Part shown: positions 7,069 through 13,846 of the stretch, piece after piece
Layout: every line of letters begins with the position of its first letter
Numbering within the stretch: position 1 is the stretch's first letter
From: Candidatus Atribacteria bacterium
Lineage (GTDB): Bacteria; Atribacterota; Atribacteria; Atribacterales; Atribacteraceae
Reading direction: 5' to 3'
NCBI GenBank assembly: GCA_018056205.1
Contig: JAGPGC010000010.1
Span: 1-16,438, forward strand
DNA length: 16,438 bases
Notes under the pieces: generated by a model
The model's input: the letters and a program-made list of their open reading frames with translations, nothing else
What the model was told of the DNA's origin: nothing
The model's database searches: none
Made by a program: the position numbers and the translations under genes

Positions 7069-7836
7069 TTATAATTCCTTAGCTTGATTGGTTAAAATTC
7101 CAATTCCCTCAATTTCTACATCTACTCTATCTCCGCAATATAAAGGTCCAACTCCTGAAGGAGTACCAGTTGCAATGACATCACCAGGAAGTAATGTCAT
7201 AATCTGAGAAATGTATGAAACCAACTCATATATCGGAAAAACCAGGTGTTTGGTATTTGATTGTTGTCGAATTATACCATTCACCCGAGTAATGATTTGA
7301 AGACAATTAGGATTTATTTTAGGAACTATCCACGGACCTAAAGGGGCAAAAGTATCAAAAGATTTAGCTCGGGTCCATTGTCCATCTATTCTTTGTAAAT
7401 CACGAGCGGTGACATCATTAAAACAGGTGTAACCAAGAATATAATTGGGAGCTTCTTCGACGGTTATATGATAGGCAGTTTGTTTTATCACTATGGCAAG
7501 TTCACCTTCAAAATCCACCTGATTTGATTGTGGGGGGAGAACAATAGTTCCCTCCGTTTCAAGAGCTGTAGTTGATGGTTTTATAAACAAAATTGGATTT
7601 TCTGGAACCTGGTGGCCGAATTCTTGGATATGATCGCGATAGTTTAAACCCACCGCAACAATTTTTGAGGGGAGAGTAGGCAAACCTAATTTTATATTTG
7701 AGAGGTCAAAAGATTTCCCGTTTTTTATTAATGAGTCAAAATAAGAATTGGAAAGTTCTTCAACAATTGGTTCATTTTCCATGATACCCCAAGCCCACTG
7801 ATTGGTATCGGGTTTTTGAAATCGTAAGTATTTCAA
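7069..7836 (-). CDS. Fumarylacetoacetate hydrolase-family protein
   Basis: A 255-residue enzyme of the FAH family, whose members hydrolyse or decarboxylate beta-dicarbonyl acids such as acylpyruvates, oxaloacetate or homoprotocatechuate-pathway intermediates. Metal ligands are visible as E110 and E112 in DFEGELAIVI and D141 in NDVTARDLQ. The catalytic-loop His is H69 in VGLNYRDH, and the active-site block RAKSFDTFAPLGPW with K157 is present. The C-terminal motif ATGTPSGVG is intact. The short N-terminal region plus one FAH domain is the usual small bacterial form. Start TTG at 7836 is supported by AAAGGAG about 10 nt upstream. It lies 31 nt after the isocitrate dehydrogenase gene and 2 nt before the permease gene, so it belongs to a three-gene operon. 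An oxaloacetate decarboxylase or acylpyruvase role is possible but unproven. Confidence 0.88.
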   Translation of the reverse strand: MKYLRFQKPDTNQWAWGIMENEPIVEELSNSYFDSLIKNGKSFDLSNIKLGLPTLPSKIVAVGLNYRDHIQEFGHQVPENPILFIKPSTTALETEGTIVLPPQSNQVDFEGELAIVIKQTAYHITVEEAPNYILGYTCFNDVTARDLQRIDGQWTRAKSFDTFAPLGPWIVPKINPNCLQIITRVNGIIRQQSNTKHLVFPIYELVSYISQIMTLLPGDVIATGTPSGVGPLYCGDRVDVEIEGIGILTNQAKEL

Positions 7837-7867
7837 ACAGAGTCACTCCTTTAAACAGTTTTCGTAA

Positions 7868-8950
7868 TTATTTAGAAAGAATTCGAATAATTGCTTCTCC
7901 TACTTCATAAGTTTTGGCGGCTTCATGTTGGTTGGGAATAGGCTTCAGGTCGTAGGTTACAAATCGATTTTCTCGGATGACTTCAGCAACGGCTTTCTCT
8001 AATTTTTGAGCTTTTTCATTTTCACCAATATACTGAAGCATCATCATTCCGGAAAGGATCATAGCAATAGGATTTACTTTATTTTGGTTTTTATACTTTG
8101 GAGCGCTACCATGCGTTGGTTCAAATACAGCATAATCAGTTCCAATATTGGCTCCGGGTGCAACTCCTAAACCTCCAATCAAACCAGCTCCTAAGTCGGA
8201 AATTATATCACCATAGAGGTTAGGAAGAACTAAAACATCGTATAATTCAGGCTTTTGCACTAATTGCATACACATGTTATCTACTATTCGGTCCTCAAAT
8301 TCAATATCAGGGTAGTTAGTTGCAACTTGGCGAGCAACTTGAAGGAAAAGACCGTCAGAATATTTCATAATATTAGCCTTATGGACAGCGGTAACCTTGT
8401 GTCGGTTGTTTCGTCGAGCATATTCAAAAGCAAAAGTAATAATTCGTTTTGAACCGAAAATAGAAATTGGTTTAATGCTTAATCCAGCATCGGTACGTAT
8501 TGAATGGCCGCTTAATTCTTTTATAGTTTTAATTAAGCGAATAGTTTCTTCTTGATTTACTTCAAACTCAATTCCAGCATATAGATCTTCGGTATTTTCC
8601 CGAATGATAACCAGATCGATATTTTCATATCGGGAGCGAACCCCCGGATAAGTTTTGCAAGGACGAATACAAGCAAAAAGGTCCAATTCCTTACGAAGAG
8701 CGACATTTACACTACGAAAACCAGTTCCAACCGGTGTGGTAATTGGTCCCTTAAGAGCTACTTTATTCTTTTTTATAGATTCGAGAACCTGATTGGGCAG
8801 TGGGGTTCCATATTTTTCAAGAACGTCGGACCCAGCTTCCTGAATATCCCATTCCACTTCAAGTCCAGTTGCTTCGAGAACGTTAACTACCGTTTTGGTA
8901 ATCTCAGGACCGGTACCATCTCCTGGGATGAGAGTTATGGTATGTTTCAT
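7868..8950 (-). CDS. icd: Isocitrate dehydrogenase, short form of the beta-decarboxylating dehydrogenases
   Basis: A 360-residue member of the isocitrate/isopropylmalate dehydrogenase family, which oxidises isocitrate to 2-oxoglutarate with NAD(P). Isocitrate-specific residues are present: S80-V-N82 and R86 in [13 protein letters not shown]96, R117 in [13 protein letters not shown]124, K191 in HKANIMK, and metal ligands D248 and D252. LeuB-type enzymes lack the S-x-N-x-x-x-R block. K285-Y286 and V292 in [13 protein letters not shown] match residues that confer NADP preference in the E. coli enzyme, although most short forms use NAD. The C-terminal stretch [15 protein letters not shown] departs from the usual Gly-Thr ending. 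ATG follows a GGGGAG site. It is first in an operon with the FAH-family and AEC permease genes. Homoisocitrate or tartrate dehydrogenase activity cannot be excluded. Confidence 0.87.
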   Translation of the reverse strand: MKHTITLIPGDGTGPEITKTVVNVLEATGLEVEWDIQEAGSDVLEKYGTPLPNQVLESIKKNKVALKGPITTPVGTGFRSVNVALRKELDLFACIRPCKTYPGVRSRYENIDLVIIRENTEDLYAGIEFEVNQEETIRLIKTIKELSGHSIRTDAGLSIKPISIFGSKRIITFAFEYARRNNRHKVTAVHKANIMKYSDGLFLQVARQVATNYPDIEFEDRIVDNMCMQLVQKPELYDVLVLPNLYGDIISDLGAGLIGGLGVAPGANIGTDYAVFEPTHGSAPKYKNQNKVNPIAMILSGMMMLQYIGENEKAQKLEKAVAEVIRENRFVTYDLKPIPNQHEAAKTYEVGEAIIRILSK

Positions 8951-9187
8951 TATTTATCGCTCCCCTTTTAAACAACTTTAATTAAGAACAAAGTATTTTA
9001 GACTGTAGAAATATGTTAAAAAGCAAAGATTTAAGAATAATTCTTGTGCAATATTAATAAATATAAAGTTTTTTTTCAACCATAGAAAGTGATATTCCAG
9101 TAAGTCAAGTAAAAGCTTAGATTGCTAAAGAAATTTAAAAATAACCAGCGAGTTGGCAACTAAACATAAAAAAATTTTGTTGGCTTG

Positions 9188-9203
9188 ATAGTTTTTAAAC
9201 TAT
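9188..9203. repeat. 16-bp AT-rich palindrome abutting the decarboxylase promoter
   Basis: ATAGTTT (9188-9194), TT, AAACTAT (9197-9203): a perfect inverted repeat whose last base is the first base of the -35 hexamer. The position suits a repressor or activator site, but AT-rich palindromes of this size also occur by chance. Confidence 0.45.
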
Positions 9204-9231
9204 TGAAAATCTGGTTTTGAAAGGTTATACT
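9203..9231 (+). promoter_or_regulatory. Sigma-70-type promoter of the decarboxylase gene
   Basis: TTGAAA at 9203-9208 (five of six against TTGACA), a 17-nt spacer, and TATACT at 9226-9231 (five of six against TATAAT). Transcription would begin near 9238, giving a leader of about 125 nt before the TTG start at 9362. Confidence 0.65.
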
Positions 9232-9361
9232 TCACAATTGTCAGAATAAGGACTTCTTGAGCATTGATTCAAATTTTTTTCTCCCAAGGATGATCGTTCT
9301 TTTTTTGCTCCAATTTTGTATTTTTGTTTTCCTTAATCTAAAAAGCAGGAGTTGATTATTT

Positions 9362-10510
9362 TTGCAAAAAAATAACTCTTTAACCAGTGTATTCAATTTG
9401 AACTACGATCAAATTGATTATTTAATTGAGCAGTATGATACTCCACTTTTTGTCATTATCCAGGAGAAATTAATAGATAACTATCGGGCTTTTCGGTCTT
9501 TTTTCCCCGGGGTTGAGGTTTATTATGCATTGAAAGCAAATCCTCATCCTTATATCATTCAGGTTTTAGGGGAAATTGGTTCATCGTTTGATGTAGCATC
9601 ACTTCAAGAAATTCAATTAGTTTTAAGCAACGGTATTTCCCCACAGCGCATGATATTTGCTAATACTATCAAAAGAAAGAAAGGTATTAGGTATGCCAAG
9701 GAAAATGGTATAAATCGCATGACTTACGATAATTTTGATGAAGTGGGTAAAATAGCCCGAGTTTTTCCAGAAGCATCGGTAATATTGAGAATTAAAACAC
9801 CTTCGGTTGGAAGTCGTATTAATCTATCATATAAATTTGGTGCTGAACCTACTGAAGCACTGGATTTATTACTCAAAGCCCAAGATGCTGGATTGAATCC
9901 TATTGGTATCAGTTTTCACGTAGGTTCTCCCTGTAATAATATTGAAAATTATATTGCTTCTCTAAAATTGGTGGTGGAAATTTTTGAACAAGCGGCAACC
10001 ATGGGGATTGAACTTAAGACCATCGATATCGGAGGGGGTTTTCCCCTTCAAGTATATCAAAGTCAAAATAATGAGGTGAGTGTTGAGTCAATCGGGAAAG
10101 TATTAACACCTTTACTGTTTGAATATTTTGGAAAAGAATGTACTTTTGTTGCCGAACCAGGTAGGAGTTTAGTAGGAAGTGCGGGATTGCTGATTTCAAA
10201 GGTTATTGGACGGGCGAAACGCTCAGGCAAAAACTGGTATTATTTAGACGATGGATACTATGGGACTTTCACCGCAATTCCTTTTGATAAATCAGTTTTT
10301 GAATTTTATACACTTAAAGAGAATAACGAAAAATATCCTTGTATACTAGCAGGGCCAACTTGTGATTCAATTGATGTTATTGCTGATGGAGTATTGATGC
10401 CGGAAATGGAACTGGATGATCTGGTAATCGTTCCCAATATTGGCGCCTATTCATGGGCTTCAGCGACAACTTTTAATGGCTTTGAAAAGCCCAAAGTGAT
10501 TCTATTTTGA
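9362..10510 (+). CDS. PLP-dependent ornithine/lysine-type decarboxylase (alanine-racemase fold)
   Basis: A 382-residue fold-type III decarboxylase of the ODC/DapDC group, probably making putrescine or cadaverine. The N-terminal TIM barrel carries the PLP lysine K58 in YYALKANP, H186 in SFHVGSPC, the glycine loop GGGF at 224-227 and EPGR at 265-268. The C-terminal beta domain has the catalytic C334-D335 in GPTCDSID and Y363 in GAYSW. HVGS plus GPTCDS is the ornithine/lysine decarboxylase pattern; diaminopimelate decarboxylases have HIGSQ-like and CExxD-like blocks instead. Length fits bacterial ODC-like enzymes (about 380-400). Start TTG at 9362 follows GGAG at 9348-9351. It stands alone between two - strand genes with its own promoter, and no other polyamine gene is in view. 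Ornithine versus lysine specificity cannot be decided here. Confidence 0.88.
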   Translation: MQKNNSLTSVFNLNYDQIDYLIEQYDTPLFVIIQEKLIDNYRAFRSFFPGVEVYYALKANPHPYIIQVLGEIGSSFDVASLQEIQLVLSNGISPQRMIFANTIKRKKGIRYAKENGINRMTYDNFDEVGKIARVFPEASVILRIKTPSVGSRINLSYKFGAEPTEALDLLLKAQDAGLNPIGISFHVGSPCNNIENYIASLKLVVEIFEQAATMGIELKTIDIGGGFPLQVYQSQNNEVSVESIGKVLTPLLFEYFGKECTFVAEPGRSLVGSAGLLISKVIGRAKRSGKNWYYLDDGYYGTFTAIPFDKSVFEFYTLKENNEKYPCILAGPTCDSIDVIADGVLMPEMELDDLVIVPNIGAYSWASATTFNGFEKPKVILF

Positions 10511-10579
10511 AATTTTTTGCTAACCATTAAAAATGGATAAATTTCTAAAAATAAGAATAATAGGTGAATAAAGAAATTA

Positions 10580-11530
10580 TTAAACAAAACGAATATTGAA
10601 TTCAGGGCAGACCGGTAAACAATACCCGCAAGCTAAACATTTTTCTAAATTAAGAGAAGGCCGATCGGGTCCCATAGTGATTGCTCCAGAGGGGCAGGTT
10701 TCTGAGCATAATCGGCATTTACGGCAAAAATTAAGTATAACTGGTTTTTTTTGTTTTCGGTCTAAGCAGCGGTTTAGTAATTCTTTAGGGACTTTTTGTT
10801 GGTTAAAATGGAGGAGGTGAAAATCTAATTCCACTTCACGGACTACACCTATTGCAATTGAGCTTATTTCTCTAATATTACGCGCGAATTCAATAGCATC
10901 GAATAGGCGGTCAATGCAATGTCCACCAGCAAGGGCTTTCATTGCATAAATTCCTTTTCCTCTCAGATAGGCTTTTTGAATGGCTTTGATCATCGTGGAA
11001 GTGTTACCTCGAATAATACCCATTCCATCGATATTAATTATCGGGAAAATAATATCGATATCAGGTTCTTCAGCAGCTTTCTCAACAACGTCGACAGCAT
11101 GAGTTGATATCCCAATAGCTTGGATAATTCCTCTTTTTTTGTATACTTTTAAGCATTCGAGCGCACCCTTTCTTTCTTCAAAAACAGCTGGGGTTACTCG
11201 AGCAGCATGGAGATGAAAAATATTAATCATAGATCGACCTAATTCTTGTTGGGCTTTATTAATGCTATTTTCCATATCTTCGTAAGTTGAGGCTGTAGAT
11301 TTAGTGGCTATAATTGCTTCTGGATAATTGGCAAGAGCCTCTCGAAGATAAGGGTAGGTTTGGTAAGTTTCAGCGGTATCAAAAAAATTTATACCACTAT
11401 CCCAGGCTTTGCGAATCAAGTTGGCTCCATAATCTATTGGAACATTTGCTTGAAGAGGTCCCATGGGGAGGGTACCAAAACAAAATTCGGTAACCCTTAA
11501 ATCCATCTTTCCCATTCTGGTTTTTTTCAT
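10580..11530 (-). CDS. Aldo/keto reductase with C-terminal 2x[4Fe-4S] ferredoxin domain
   Basis: A 316-residue fusion. Residues 1 to about 250 are an aldo/keto reductase barrel with the catalytic set D51 and Y56 (NFFDTAETY), K77 (IATKS) and H108 (IFHLHAA). Residues about 265-316 hold two complete 4Fe-4S motifs of the C-x2-C-x2-C-x3-C-P form, separated by a short linker, as in bacterial ferredoxins. Such fusions are common in anaerobes and probably couple carbonyl reduction or alcohol oxidation to ferredoxin; the substrate is unknown. I start at the ATG at 11530 because GGGAAGGA (11541-11548) sits correctly before it and MKKTRMGKMDLRVTEFCFG is the usual family opening. An in-frame extension to 11593 has no RBS and would place the only good -10 inside the gene. 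It is convergent with the decarboxylase gene, with 69 nt between them. Confidence 0.9.
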   Translation of the reverse strand: MKKTRMGKMDLRVTEFCFGTLPMGPLQANVPIDYGANLIRKAWDSGINFFDTAETYQTYPYLREALANYPEAIIATKSTASTYEDMENSINKAQQELGRSMINIFHLHAARVTPAVFEERKGALECLKVYKKRGIIQAIGISTHAVDVVEKAAEEPDIDIIFPIINIDGMGIIRGNTSTMIKAIQKAYLRGKGIYAMKALAGGHCIDRLFDAIEFARNIREISSIAIGVVREVELDFHLLHFNQQKVPKELLNRCLDRKQKKPVILNFCRKCRLCSETCPSGAITMGPDRPSLNLEKCLACGYCLPVCPEFNIRFV

Positions 11531-11570
11531 ACTTATATCATCCTTCCCTGGGTATTGAATTTGGTATTTT

Positions 11571-11576
11571 ATTATA
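11571..11576 (-). promoter_or_regulatory. Putative -10 element of the aldo/keto reductase gene
   Basis: Read on the - strand this is a perfect TATAAT, about 41 nt upstream of the ATG at 11530. No good -35 lies 16-18 nt further upstream, so only the -10 is offered. Confidence 0.4.
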
Positions 11577-11684
11577 GTAAAAATTAAAAACAAAAGTTAT
11601 TGTAACACTTTTGTCATTGAATTTAATAAATATCATGTGTCAATCTTTTCTCCCTAACCTAAATACCTCAAAGAAAAGGTTACG

Positions 11685-11693
11685 TGCTATAAT
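11685..11693 (+). promoter_or_regulatory. Extended -10 promoter of the RAM-domain gene
   Basis: TGC directly followed by TATAAT (11688-11693) is a perfect extended -10. No good -35 is present, which extended -10 promoters tolerate. The transcript would start near 11700 and have a leader of about 180 nt before the ATG at 11880. Confidence 0.55.
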
Positions 11694-11879
11694 AAAAAAA
11701 TTCATAGTAGATATTATTACTTCTTATAAATAAGTTAGTCTCAATTTATTTAATATAGTGGGAAGCATAATTATGGAGTTAAAGTTTAATTAATCATTAA
11801 GGGGAGGTTTCTTTTTAAAACTGTTTTACGTCTAAAAATATTTTTGTAGTATTAGCTATTAGTTACGAAGGAGATAGTT

Positions 11880-12110
11880 ATGGCAGTTCAAGCCTATATA
11901 CTCCTACAAGTTCAGGTAGGGAAAGCACAAATAGTAAAGAAAGAACTTGCTTTGTATCCTTGGGTTCTTAGAATTGATCGAGTGATGGGTCCTTTTGACC
12001 TTATTGTCTTGGTTGAAGCTGAAAATAACCAAGAAATTGGGGAAAAATTTCTGAAGGAAATTCAAAAAATTAAGGAGGTCAAATCTACTTTAACATGTCC
12101 AATTATATAA
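11880..12110 (+). CDS. Stand-alone Lrp/AsnC ligand-binding (RAM) domain protein
   Basis: A 76-residue protein that is only the C-terminal effector-binding half of Lrp/AsnC regulators, a ferredoxin-like alpha-beta fold. It has an AYILLQVQVGKA opening strand, the central MGPFDLIVLVEA strand with the conserved Gly-x-(Phe/Tyr)-Asp, and IKEVKSTLTCPII at the end. No DNA-binding helix-turn-helix is encoded upstream in frame. Single-domain RAM proteins form dimers or larger rings and bind amino acids; some may modulate full-length Lrp proteins or metabolic enzymes. The ATG is preceded by AAGGAG at 11868-11873. It sits alone behind its own promoter and long leader, and a repeat-rich gap follows. The partner and ligand are unknown. 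Confidence 0.82.
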   Translation: MAVQAYILLQVQVGKAQIVKKELALYPWVLRIDRVMGPFDLIVLVEAENNQEIGEKFLKEIQKIKEVKSTLTCPII

Positions 12111-12114
12111 TTTC

Positions 12115-12127
12115 CCTAAAGCTTAGG
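12115..12127 (+). terminator. Weak hairpin after the RAM-domain gene
   Basis: CCTAA (12115-12119), AGC, TTAGG (12123-12127), 4 nt after the stop codon. Only five pairs and no T-run, so its role as a terminator is doubtful. Confidence 0.25.
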
Positions 12128-12197
12128 TATATTAAGATATTTTAGCTAGTAAGGTAGGTCTTAATAGGGATCATTCTTAATAAGTTTATTATTTAAT

Positions 12198-12249
12198 TTC
12201 CATCATTTTGAGGGGTTTTAAACTGCCTATAGTATAGAATAAGATGGAA
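12198..12249 (+). repeat. Degenerate member of the hairpin repeat family
   Basis: TCATTTTGAGGGG starts like the better copies. TTCCATC (12198-12204) pairs with GATGGAA (12243-12249), and ATTTT (12205-12209) pairs with AGAAT (12236-12240) with one G-U pair. The inner stem is eroded. Confidence 0.5.
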
Positions 12250-12310
12250 GAATTTAAACAATATAAGCTTTGATAAAGCAACCAAGTATGCAACCTAAGA
12301 TTCCCTTCTA

Positions 12311-12357
12311 CCTATCGATCATTCTGAGGAGTAGAGCAGCCTTCGGCGTAAAGATAG
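12311..12357 (+). repeat. Decayed copy of the hairpin repeat
   Basis: TCATTCTGAG at 12319-12328 is identical to the start of the two good copies, but the closing AGAAT arm is missing and the middle differs. CTATC (12312-12316) can pair with GATAG (12353-12357), perhaps by chance. Confidence 0.45.
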
Positions 12358-12383
12358 AGTGGAGGAGCGGTTGATTTTTTCTA

Positions 12384-12416
12384 TCATTCTGAGCGGTGCT
12401 TTCCCGCGTGAGAATC
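12384..12416 (+). repeat. 33-bp hairpin repeat, copy A
   Basis: Identical over 33 bp to 12433-12465. The fold is: outer stem ATTCT (12386-12390) with AGAAT (12411-12415), interior loop GA opposite GTG, inner stem GCGG (12393-12396) with CCGC (12404-12407), and a 7-nt loop. Confidence 0.85.
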
Positions 12417-12432
12417 ACATCAGACCTCTCCG

Positions 12433-12465
12433 TCATTCTGAGCGGTGCTTTCCCGCGTGAGAATC
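12433..12465 (+). repeat. 33-bp hairpin repeat, copy B
   Basis: Exact copy of 12384-12416 at a distance of 49 bp, same orientation. CAT follows one base later in both copies, so the shared unit may be slightly longer. Confidence 0.85.
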
Positions 12466-12505
12466 TCATTTTTTAAGTATTTATAAAAAAATGTGAAAGG
12501 ATGAG

Positions 12506-12539
12506 ACCCTCACGGCTTCGGAATACGAAGCCTCAGGGT
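12506..12539 (-). repeat. Inverted, covarying relative of the hairpin repeat
   Basis: Read on the - strand: ACCCT, GA, GGCTTCG, a 5-nt loop, CGAAGCC, GTG, AGGGT. The layout and the GA/GTG interior loop equal those of copies A and B. The outer arms are ACCCT/AGGGT instead of ATTCT/AGAAT and the inner stem is longer, so pairing is kept while bases change. Confidence 0.8.
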
Positions 12540-12582
12540 GACGACATTTTTTACTCATCACTCGTTACGTTATTTTCAGGAC

Positions 12583-12590
12583 AGGAAGGA
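12583..12590 (+). promoter_or_regulatory. Ribosome binding site fixing the alcohol dehydrogenase start
   Basis: AGGAAGGA lies 7 nt before the ATG at 12598. The longer in-frame reading begins with a GTG inside the repeat hairpin at 12538 and has no such site. Confidence 0.75.
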
Positions 12591-12597
12591 ATTGGTC

Positions 12598-13746
12598 ATG
12601 GAAAATTCGTTCGTTTTTCGCTTACCGAGAGAAATATTTTTTGGAACTGGTCAAGGGAACGATGTTGGGAAAATGTTAATAAATATTGGGGGAAGGGCAT
12701 TAATTGTAATTGGACGAAAATCGGTTAGGGAAAATGGTACTCTTGATAAGATTACTCAATCTCTGGATTGTAACGGATTGCTGTATTCGATATTTGACCA
12801 AGTTGAGCCTGAACCTTCTCTAACTACTGTGGATAGAGGAGCTGAGCTGGCCTCTGATTTCAATTGTGATATGGTTATTTCACTTGGTGGGGGAAGTGTT
12901 CTTGATTGTGGGAAAGCTATAGCTGGATTACTGGGAAATGGAAAAACTATACGACCATTTTTTGAAGGTGTTCCTTTAACCCAACCCGGTGTTCCTTGGA
13001 TTGCTCTTCCGACTACGGCCGGAACCGGCTCGGAAATGACGAGTAATTCAGTGTTAACCGATATTGAAAATAGGATAAAAAAAAGTGTTAGAAGTCCTTT
13101 TTTAATAGCCCGATTAGTAGTTATTGACCCCAATTTTACTTTGTCAATGAGTCCTTATCTGACAGCCGTTACTGGAATTGATGCTTTAATTCAAGCAATC
13201 GAAGCTTATACCAGTCCTCATTCTAATCCAATCAGTGATATATTAATTTTAGAAGCTATTGAACTGCTTTGGAAGTTCCTACCAAGGGCAGTTCAAGATG
13301 GGTCAAATCTCAAAAATCGTGAATATGTTGCCAAAGGAAGCATGATGAGTGCTATGGCATTTGCGAATTCTTCATCTGGAGCAGCACATGGTTTTTCCCA
13401 CCTTATTGGACCAAAATTTTCTATATCTCATGGAGAAACTTGTGCGGTTTTGATGCCTCATGTTATCCGTTTTAATCGGCAAGTATTTTATGAAAAATAT
13501 TCTTGCCTTGTTAAAAAGTTGGGTATTAATAAAGTTCGAGAGAATGATCCCTCGGAAGATTTAGCAGTTGCCTTTGAAAATTTTCTTGATCAAATTCATT
13601 TACGAAAAAGGTTTAAAGATTTTCAAGTACCATATGACGAATTATTGGCGGTTTTAAATTTAAATAATATTGGGAAAAATATTACTGAAAATCCGCGGCC
13701 TTTCCATTCATCTGATATGATTGAGTTACTGAAATCATCCTGGTAA
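12598..13746 (+). CDS. Iron-type (group III) alcohol dehydrogenase
   Basis: A 382-residue NAD(P)-dependent dehydrogenase of the iron-containing family, acting on an alcohol/aldehyde pair that cannot be predicted. The N-terminal Rossmann-like half has a PREIFFGTGQ opening, GGGSVLDCGK at 97-106 and PTTAGTGSE at 138-146. In the helical half the metal ligands by family alignment are D195 (GIDALIQAIEAY), H264 (AAHGFSH) and H278 (SHGE). The fourth position, His200 in E. coli FucO, is Gln199 here. Such Asp-x3-Gln versions occur in the family, so the enzyme need not be dead, but its metal may differ. Length is normal (about 380). It stands between the repeat cluster and the DUF2148 gene, 100 nt apart from the latter, so co-transcription is uncertain. 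Confidence 0.9.
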   Translation: MENSFVFRLPREIFFGTGQGNDVGKMLINIGGRALIVIGRKSVRENGTLDKITQSLDCNGLLYSIFDQVEPEPSLTTVDRGAELASDFNCDMVISLGGGSVLDCGKAIAGLLGNGKTIRPFFEGVPLTQPGVPWIALPTTAGTGSEMTSNSVLTDIENRIKKSVRSPFLIARLVVIDPNFTLSMSPYLTAVTGIDALIQAIEAYTSPHSNPISDILILEAIELLWKFLPRAVQDGSNLKNREYVAKGSMMSAMAFANSSSGAAHGFSHLIGPKFSISHGETCAVLMPHVIRFNRQVFYEKYSCLVKKLGINKVRENDPSEDLAVAFENFLDQIHLRKRFKDFQVPYDELLAVLNLNNIGKNITENPRPFHSSDMIELLKSSW

Positions 13747-13846
13747 ATATTTTTGGTAAGGATCTTTCATTATAAGGTAGACCTTGAAACGTTTTTCAGT
13801 TATTATAGAAGTAAGAGAGAGGCGTTTTTAACCAAGAGGTGATAGA

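Larger units (their letters stand above)
8951..9361. other. Divergent intergenic region with promoter and palindrome
   Basis: 411 bases between the - strand isocitrate dehydrogenase operon and the + strand decarboxylase gene. It contains a good + strand promoter (9203-9231) preceded by a palindrome (9188-9203), then a leader of about 125 nt with T-rich runs. On the - strand the operon's RBS sits next to the gene, but I found no convincing -10/-35 pair. No ORF of note and no tRNA or riboswitch fold was recognised. Confidence 0.6.
11531..11879. other. Divergent intergenic region between the reductase and the RAM-domain gene
   Basis: 349 bases with a - strand -10 element at 11571-11576 and a + strand extended -10 at 11685-11693. 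On the + strand AAGGGGAGG near 11799-11807 is a strong Shine-Dalgarno-like sequence with no ATG, GTG or TTG at a workable distance, so it is an orphan site. The rest is AT-rich, and no conserved riboswitch was recognised. Confidence 0.5.
12111..12597. other. Repeat-rich non-coding region before the alcohol dehydrogenase
   Basis: 487 bases with no believable gene. A small inverted repeat (12115-12127) follows the RAM gene. Then a family of hairpin repeats fills about 12198-12539, listed separately. The last hairpin ends some 60 nt before the dehydrogenase ATG. This block is locally richer in G+C than the surrounding non-coding DNA. I found no clear promoter for the dehydrogenase. Confidence 0.7.

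Noticed and set aside
10524..10536. Bidirectional terminator between the decarboxylase and the reductase (CCATT, AAA, AATGG)
   Set aside because: The stem has five pairs with two G-C, and no T-run follows on either strand. It was not listed as a feature.
11531..11593. Longer start for the aldo/keto reductase at 11593
   Set aside because: It would put the perfect TATAAT and a good RBS inside the coding sequence, and the extra residues do not fit the family's N-terminus.
12319..12465. CRISPR array
   Set aside because: Only two identical units, 16 bp between them, internal hairpins, an inverted relative and no cas genes. This is a dispersed hairpin repeat, not a CRISPR.
12501..12728. Second + strand reading frame and the GTG-started extension of the dehydrogenase from 12538
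   Set aside because: Both begin inside the repeat hairpin. The first overlaps the dehydrogenase in another frame and has no family features; the second lacks an RBS.
13779..13815. Promoter before the DUF2148 gene (TTGAAA and TATAGA)
   Set aside because: The spacer is only 14 nt, too short for a normal sigma-70 promoter.
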